This document shows positions 60,403-64,000 of a DNA stretch of 64,000 nucleotides, in pieces. The notes under the pieces are model-generated. The model saw nothing but the letters and a program-made list of their open reading frames with translations. It ran no database searches and was not told where the DNA came from. Source of the DNA: Chryseobacterium panacisoli (GTDB lineage: Bacteria > Bacteroidota > Bacteroidia > Flavobacteriales > Weeksellaceae); the NCBI RefSeq assembly GCF_008274625.1, contig NZ_VTRU01000001.1:186001-250000 (forward strand), in the 5' to 3' direction. Positions within the stretch are counted from its first letter, which is position 1. Every line of letters begins with the position of its first letter. The position numbers and the translations under genes were made by a program.

Positions 60403-60784
60403 CATCCTACCAAAAATTAATGCACAGATAGAGGGAAACAGGCTGATAAAAGCAGTTAAGAAATTTTTGCTTAAAATATAACGTGGTATCTATGTGGTAC
60501 GCGGTTTTTATAAAATTTTAATCATTTTTTCTTTCTTTGCCAGTATAAAAATGGAATAAAATTCATAGGTGTGATTTTTTTAACACAATCATTGGATAAA
60601 TACAAGCTATACATTATGAATTGTTGCATTATAATTATAAAAGCCAATAAAATTTTGAATACATAAAAATTATTTTGTTCCCGATATTAAATTAGCAAAA
60701 CACAGATTGAACAGAGAAAATAAAGACTTTGTACAGATTCACAAAAGATGTGGTATCTGAAATGCTTAGAGATGAGAAAGTATT
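60403..60784. other. Long AT-rich leader region before the HTH gene
   Basis: 382 nt with no supported ORF. GTGGTATCT occurs at about 60482 and 60751. If the FNR-like promoter works, it would give a long leader for the HTH gene or a separate small RNA. Confidence 0.4.
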
Positions 60785-61126
60785 ATGAAAAATAGAAAAC
60801 CTGAATCCAACTTAGAGGATTTGAACCAGAAAATTCTTGTACAAGACGAAATTATGGCCTTAGCCAAGGCAAATTCTCCTCGTTTGCTGAATAAATTCAG
60901 ACTGGTTCATCCTGATTTTTTTAAAAAGTTATCTGTTATACAGCCTGCCCTTAAAAATTCTGAACTGATCTTTTGTATCTACCTAAAGCTCAATATGACC
61001 ACTAAGGAAATTGCAACCTGTATTTTTGTAACCCCCAAAGCGATACAAAACAGAAAAAACAGGATCAGAAAAAAACTCAACATTCCTTCTGAATTTGATA
61101 TTTATAAATGGTTTAATGAAATTTAA
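60785..61126 (+). CDS. Stand-alone LuxR-type helix-turn-helix protein
   Basis: 113 residues. The C-terminal 60 residues match the LuxR/GerE-type HTH found at the end of Flavobacteriia TPR-HTH regulators: LIFCIYLKLNMTTKEIATCI, FVTPKAIQNRKNRIRKKLNI. The N-terminal part (1-55) is helical and may be the remains of a linker or a dimerisation helix. There is no receiver or TPR domain, so it is either truncated or a small DNA-binding regulator in its own right. Confidence 0.72.
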   Translation: MKNRKPESNLEDLNQKILVQDEIMALAKANSPRLLNKFRLVHPDFFKKLSVIQPALKNSELIFCIYLKLNMTTKEIATCIFVTPKAIQNRKNRIRKKLNIPSEFDIYKWFNEI

Positions 61127-61141
61127 ACCATTTTTTAATAT

Positions 61142-61873
61142 TTAAATTTCTATTACCGCTTTATTCAGATCGTGATAGAGAAGAATTTTCCAACGGTTTT
61201 CTCTTGCCTCTTTTTCCCATTTAAGGCGCAATTCCATTGCTTTTCTGCCATCGAAATCACTTTTATAGGCTACATGGTATTTTAAATAATTAGCCTGTGG
61301 AAGATCATCAGCCCCATAAAAAACCGTTTCCCCATTTTCCCTGATCCAGAAAACCTGCATAAAAGGGGTATGTCCGCCCACTACTTCATATGAAATTTCA
61401 TCTGTTATCTGCCCTTGATCTCCATCCATCCATGTAATATTGGGCAGCTGAATCAACTGTTCCAGCATATTGAAATCAAAAGAAGGATTACCTTTTTTTT
61501 CCATCGCAAAATCCAGTTCCCGTTTCTGAATATAAATCTGAGCATTCGGAAAAGTGGCTTCAAAACCATTATCAGTAGCAGTTACTGCACCTTCAATATG
61601 ATCTTTGTGAAGATGGGATAGCAATAGCTTTGTAATTTGATCAGGATGAATATTTTCTCTTTCCAGAATTTCTGAAATAACAGTTGCTCCTGACTCATTT
61701 TTCCAGCCAATTCCGGCATCCAAAAGAATATAATCATTTTCAGTGATAATAAGAAAAGGCTGTACAGACATTTTGATCCCACCCACCTTATCAAAATTTT
61801 CTTCTGTTAAAAGAGTGAAGTCTTTGGTTTTGCTTGCTGAGAAATTGCCTTCTTTAAGTGGAATGATTTTCAT
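61142..61873 (-). CDS. MBL fold metallo-hydrolase
   Basis: 243 residues from ATG 61873 (MKIIPLKEGNFSAS, the usual start in this subfamily); ATG 61918 would add 15 residues. Metal motif LLSHLHKDHIEGA (HxHxDH), then VVGGHTPF and the late ligand Asp in VFYGADDLP. Similar to MBL lactonases and sulfatase-like hydrolases; substrate not known. Confidence 0.85.
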   Translation of the reverse strand: MKIIPLKEGNFSASKTKDFTLLTEENFDKVGGIKMSVQPFLIITENDYILLDAGIGWKNESGATVISEILERENIHPDQITKLLLSHLHKDHIEGAVTATDNGFEATFPNAQIYIQKRELDFAMEKKGNPSFDFNMLEQLIQLPNITWMDGDQGQITDEISYEVVGGHTPFMQVFWIRENGETVFYGADDLPQANYLKYHVAYKSDFDGRKAMELRLKWEKEARENRWKILLYHDLNKAVIEI

Positions 61874-62044
61874 GCTGCAAATTTCCTTAATATTTCTAAC
61901 ATTCAAAAGGTTTTCCATCGATATATATCATCCATAAAAACAATCATACAGACAGCGTGTTGAAATCATTCTACTTACCGCAGAATCCTATATAATTCAT
62001 AGAAATGTAAAGCGATGGGACGAATAATTTCTTTTTTTAATGAT

Positions 62045-62052
62045 TATCTTTG
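62045..62052 (+). promoter_or_regulatory. -7 box of the MFS gene
   Basis: TATCTTTG, exact consensus, 75 nt before ATG 62128 and 27 nt before ATG 62080. Both starts remain possible. Confidence 0.55.
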
Positions 62053-62127
62053 ATCTCTGAAAATTCTGGCTGATGCATAATGATCTGCCGTCAGACACCT
62101 TCAATTCTAATAAAAACTTTATACGTA

Positions 62128-63324
62128 ATGCAGGAGAGTTCTTCCCAAGGTATTTCCCGGACTGTTATCTGGCTTATGGCCGTTATTTCCGGACTGGTAG
62201 TCGCCAACAATTATTATAACCAGCCTTTACTGGCACTTATTTCAGAAGAGTTACAGGTTTCTGAGAGCGCAGCAAGTAAAATTTCTGTACTTACTCAGAT
62301 GGGCTATGCATTGGGACTGTTGCTGATTGTTCCGTTGGGGGATAAGTTTTTCCGTAAGAAATTGATTTTAATAGACTTGTTTCTTGTTTTTGGATCCCTT
62401 TTATGGATGACTTTTGCCACCCAGTTGTGGATGTTGTATGCTGCCAGTTTACTGATTGGGGCTACATCGGTTATCCCGCAACTGTTTGTTCCTATTGCTG
62501 CAGAACTTTCATCAGATAAAGAAAAATCCTCCAATATCGGGCTGGTAATGTCAGGATTATTGCTGGGAATTCTTCTTTCCCGTTTTATAGGGGGAATTGT
62601 AGGAGAAGTATGGGGTTGGAGAGCAATGTTTGGTATTGCTGCAGGACTGATGATACTGGTTTGGCTGGCTGTCTATAAAATGCTTCCTGAAATGTCTCCT
62701 AATTTTAAAGGTACCTACAAAGAGCTGATGCGTTCTGTTGCTCATCTTGCCAAAACACAGCCTGTTCTTCAGCTGGCTTCTTTCCGTGGAGCCATGGCAT
62801 TTGGTTCTATGTGTGCTTTGTTTACAACCTTAGTTTTTCATATGGAGAAACCGCCTTTTAATGCCGGATCATCCGTTGTGGGAAGTTTTGGATTAGCAGG
62901 TGCTGTAGGAGCTTTAGCGGCTGCCAAAGTGGGAAAATTGCAAAAGTATCTGGATATTAACCGAATTATATTATATTCTTTATTGATCGTTATAGGAAGC
63001 TGGGGCTTTACTTATTTTGCCGGAGAAACCTATTGGGGATTGATTGTAGGAGTAATTCTTGTGGATCTTGGAGTGCAGTCCAGCCATATTATGAACCAGA
63101 CCAATTATTTTCTGATCAAATCTAATGCTGTAAACAGGCTGAATACAGTATATATGGTCTCTTATTTCATCGGGGGCTCACTCGGAACCTGGCTGGCATC
63201 CGTTGCATGGCAAAAGGCTCAATGGAGCGGTGTATGTTTTGTAGGAACGGTATTTGGGGTATTGGCTTTGATCGCTCATATTTTGTTTTCAAAAAGGGTA
63301 AATAGAGCAAACACTGAAATGTAA
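62128..63324 (+). CDS. MFS transporter
   Basis: 398 residues from ATG 62128 (MQESSSQGISRTVIWLM); an ATG at 62080 adds 16 polar residues and is less likely. Twelve helices, motif A-like GDKFFRKKLIL between helices 2 and 3, and ANNYYNQPLLALISEELQVS in helix 1 as in YnfM/YfcJ-type exporters. Likely drug or metabolite efflux. Convergent with an HxlR regulator gene. Confidence 0.9.
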   Translation: MQESSSQGISRTVIWLMAVISGLVVANNYYNQPLLALISEELQVSESAASKISVLTQMGYALGLLLIVPLGDKFFRKKLILIDLFLVFGSLLWMTFATQLWMLYAASLLIGATSVIPQLFVPIAAELSSDKEKSSNIGLVMSGLLLGILLSRFIGGIVGEVWGWRAMFGIAAGLMILVWLAVYKMLPEMSPNFKGTYKELMRSVAHLAKTQPVLQLASFRGAMAFGSMCALFTTLVFHMEKPPFNAGSSVVGSFGLAGAVGALAAAKVGKLQKYLDINRIILYSLLIVIGSWGFTYFAGETYWGLIVGVILVDLGVQSSHIMNQTNYFLIKSNAVNRLNTVYMVSYFIGGSLGTWLASVAWQKAQWSGVCFVGTVFGVLALIAHILFSKRVNRANTEM

Positions 63325-63347
63325 TTGTTTATATTTCTGAGACGTTT

Positions 63348-63386
63348 AAGAATCGGGATTTTATCAAAGATAAAATCCCGATTCTT
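63348..63386. terminator. Strong bidirectional terminator
   Basis: Perfect 18-bp stem AAGAATCGGGATTTTATC and its reverse complement, loop AAA. Confidence 0.9.
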
Positions 63387-63411
63387 TTATTTTCAAAATC
63401 TGCAGAATTTC

Positions 63412-63789
63412 TTACTCTTCAATGGCTTCCTGTGCCTGCATCATTTCCCTGTGCTTTCCTCCCCATTCATCAAGCTGTTTCCAGATAGGGATCAGCTCCC
63501 GGGCAATATCTGTAAGTTCATAATCAACTCTTGGAGGAACTTCTGCATACACGGTCCTTTTTACTAAGCTTTCTTTTTCCAACTCTCTCAGCTGCAGGGT
63601 AAGCATTCTTTCCGTTATTCCTGAAATAGAATTTCTAAGTTCGCTGAAACGTAATTTTCCGTCTTTTAGTTTGTTTAAAATAATCAGTTTCCATCGGCCT
63701 CCGATTTTACATACAGCATAGCTCAGATCACATCCTTGTATATATTGTCTGTTGATATTATTTGTTGAATTTTCTTTTAGCTTTCCCAT
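63412..63789 (-). CDS. HxlR family transcriptional regulator
   Basis: 125 residues. MarR-like winged HTH of the HxlR/DUF24 family: YIQGCDLSYAVCKIGGRWKL with the usual single Cys at the start of helix 1 (Cys20) and a second at Cys27, RFSELRNSISGITERMLTLQ and YEVPPRVDYELT. Many members sense quinones or hypochlorite through that Cys. A near-perfect palindrome touches its start codon, and a gene starts divergently at the right edge. Confidence 0.93.
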   Translation of the reverse strand: MGKLKENSTNNINRQYIQGCDLSYAVCKIGGRWKLIILNKLKDGKLRFSELRNSISGITERMLTLQLRELEKESLVKRTVYAEVPPRVDYELTDIARELIPIWKQLDEWGGKHREMMQAQEAIEE

Positions 63790-63809
63790 TACTTACAAAT
63801 TTGTTAGTA
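63790..63809. promoter_or_regulatory. Candidate HxlR operator
   Basis: TACTTACAAATTTGTTAGTA, a 20-bp palindrome with one mismatched pair, resembling the TACTATTTGTAAGTA operators of YodB-type HxlR regulators. It abuts the hxlR ATG. Confidence 0.6.
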
Positions 63810-63853
63810 CCATACATTTAGCTGTATACAGTGCAAATGTAAGGTTTGAAATT

Positions 63854-63861
63854 TAATTTTG
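63854..63861 (+). promoter_or_regulatory. -7 box of the right-edge gene
   Basis: TAATTTTG, exact consensus, 88 nt before the ATG at 63950. Confidence 0.5.
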
Positions 63862-63949
63862 TACACAGAAAGCAGAAAATATGCAGCAGTAAGGAACAAT
63901 AGCGCTTACGTTCCCTGTGAAAACAATAGTAACTTAAATTAAAATAAAA

Positions 63950-64000
63950 ATGCAATTAACCCCCAATATAACACAGATTTTAAATCACTTAGAAAAAATA
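63950..64000 (+). CDS. Partial ORF at right edge, divergent from HxlR gene
   Basis: ATG at 63950 opens a 17-codon frame (MQLTPNITQILNHLEKI) that runs off the window. HxlR regulators often face an oxidoreductase or quinone-handling enzyme, but nothing in 17 residues shows which. Confidence 0.4.
   Translation, partial: MQLTPNITQILNHLEKI

Noticed and set aside
1..64000. CRISPR arrays, tRNA/rRNA genes, prophage, integrases and IS transposases
   Set aside because: Looked for regularly spaced direct repeats, cloverleaf-like segments and transposase or integrase motifs; none were seen. The repeats found are small palindromic elements without ORFs.

Overview
The window looks like a chromosomal segment of a Flavobacteriia member, most likely Chryseobacterium or a close relative. 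The evidence is the low G+C, genes close to that genus's protein families, two secreted proteins with type IX secretion C-terminal sorting domains, bacillithiol-type redox genes, and the Bacteroidota -7 promoter box TAnnTTTG in front of many genes. I saw no rRNA, tRNA, CRISPR array, transposase, integrase or prophage gene. The genes are mostly single or in short operons, separated by clear hairpin terminators.

Layout. 1-8.4 kb: a surface-lipoprotein candidate with a TNT-like (NAD glycohydrolase) domain and a truncated zinc-ribbon ORF behind it, a T9SS metalloprotease, a DinB protein, an acyl-CoA dehydrogenase and a T9SS endonuclease I. 8.8-13.6 kb: satD-DUF3307 pair, purC, purF and a secreted glycerophosphodiesterase. 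13.7-17.6 kb: four tandem outer-membrane beta-barrel paralogs, each with its own terminator and most with a sigma-54-like -24/-12 element; a decayed fifth copy lies between the first two. 17.8-24.6 kb: aroB, an RsuA/RluB-type pseudouridine synthase, pncA, a DEAD-box helicase, and an operon of a BstA-like DinB protein, DUF1569, a YtxJ-like bacilliredoxin and a Crp/Fnr regulator. 24.7-27.1 kb: MocR regulator divergent from an EamA transporter.

27.4-33.3 kb is a stress block: two paralogous Crp/Fnr regulators, then an FNR-like box, a promoter and a structured leader of about 340 nt before DUF892, two small unknown genes and a large-subunit catalase; a CinA-like deamidase follows. 33.3-44.5 kb holds accessory metabolism with local regulators: AraC plus a secreted WrbA-RidA fusion; MocR plus cupin, DHDPS-like aldolase and a small redox protein; PPOX; AraC; a nitrilase-family hydrolase; a TetR-controlled three-gene membrane operon; and an MFS pump.

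44.7-51.5 kb carries all four parts of the ligase-associated DNA damage response set (PdeM, Lhr-like helicase, ATP-dependent ligase, MBL exonuclease), interrupted by gpmA and a MITE-like repeat. 51.7-64 kb: S41 peptidase; SDR-HbpS-AraC operon; a PRISE-type reductase under two FNR-type boxes next to a Crp/Fnr gene; a CAT homolog; a third member of the Crp paralog group; an MBL hydrolase; MFS; HxlR.

The most unusual signals are regulatory rather than coding: (i) FNR-like boxes about 30 nt upstream of a -7 box at three places, (ii) sigma-54 elements before the beta-barrel array and one orphan copy, (iii) the structured leader of the catalase operon, and (iv) several perfect or near-perfect operators. 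All are read by eye; no search or folding program was run.
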